From Elusimicrobiota bacterium (GTDB taxonomy: Bacteria; Elusimicrobiota; Endomicrobiia; Endomicrobiales; Endomicrobiaceae), in contig JAFXOV010000064.1 in NCBI GenBank assembly GCA_017528425.1, positions 1 to 60,966 of the forward strand: a DNA stretch of 60,966 nucleotides, in the 5' to 3' direction. Below are positions 60,916 to 60,966 of this stretch, in pieces. The first letter of the stretch is position 1, and every line of letters starts with the position of its first letter. Position numbers and translations under genes: made by a program. The notes below the pieces were generated by a model that was given only the letters and a program-made list of their open reading frames with translations, searched no databases and was not told where the DNA came from.

Positions 60916-60966
60916 GCTCGGTTAGCTCAGTTGATTAGAGTGCTTCCTTGACGTGGAAGAGGTCGT
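60916..60966 (+). tRNA. tRNA-Val (anticodon GAC), cut by the window end
   Basis: The 5' half is present: acceptor GCTCGGT, D arm GCTCAGTTGATTAGAG, anticodon stem CTTCC/GGAAG with loop TTGACGT (GAC at 60950-60952). The T arm and 3' end lie beyond the window. It is 10 bases after tRNA-Cys and probably cotranscribed. Confidence 0.88.

Overview
This 61-kb window is AT-rich chromosomal DNA from a Gram-negative-type bacterium. The outer membrane is indicated by a TonB-dependent receptor, heptose biosynthesis (gmhA, rfaE2), a GT9 glycosyltransferase, a phosphoethanolamine-transferase-like enzyme and two PorV/PorQ-like outer-membrane proteins. An anaerobic lifestyle is suggested by the class III ribonucleotide reductase (nrdD, nrdG). 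PorV-like proteins, exported enzymes with FlgD/T9SS-type C-terminal domains, very large exported fusion proteins and low GC are compatible with an uncultured gut or rumen Elusimicrobiota. That is an inference; no database search was possible.

Left end (1-3760): an accessory scar. A 5'-truncated BREX methylase gene (pglX-like) is followed by a 3'-truncated pglZ-like gene, then by fragments of phage polyvalent proteins. Three identical 37-bp palindrome-bearing repeats, plus a half copy, punctuate this segment.

3761-30663: an M20 peptidase and a GT9 enzyme lead to a giant 2306-aa exported protein. It carries an N-terminal domain with D-x-H, VEGAP and GGFH motifs and a GH13 isoamylase module flanked by two copies of a ~100-aa segment. 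A lipoprotein, a five-gene leftward operon (PorV-like, nucleotide kinase, flavoprotein, two small membrane proteins), cysE, rsmA and a TonB receptor follow. Next come two neighbouring RCC1-like genes with 7 and 14 repeats, then a 1025-aa protein in which the same N-terminal domain is fused to an MFS transporter. nrdG and nrdD lie behind a strong promoter, two NrdR boxes and a cobalamin riboswitch, so dNTP synthesis appears tied to both nucleotide status and B12. A beta-carbonic anhydrase ends this part.

30800-50020: mostly housekeeping. There is an exported carboxymuconolactone decarboxylase-cupin protein, a TSCPD protein, and a sulfatase-type transferase with a C-terminal phosphodiesterase-like module. 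Leftward thiL-tsaE-tsaB-cobB and rightward glmU-prs-rplY-pth-metF follow, then a PorV-like gene next to an M6 metalloprotease. A leftward operon holds efp-accB-accC-gmhA-rfaE2 and a stand-alone ThiD2-like gene; an aminopeptidase P-like gene stands upstream of it.

50100-60966: a rightward cluster of a CheY-like receiver, an unknown exported protein, a GH81 beta-1,3-glucanase and a LysM-M23 endopeptidase. Then comes a leftward two-component system whose response regulator carries a predicted NERD nuclease-like domain as output. The window ends with tRNA-Asp, suhB, nth, a YbaK-like deacylase, tRNA-Cys and a partial tRNA-Val. Several genes (cysE, thiL and the second porV-like gene) have a TATAAT box only 7-8 bases before the start codon, which predicts leaderless mRNAs.
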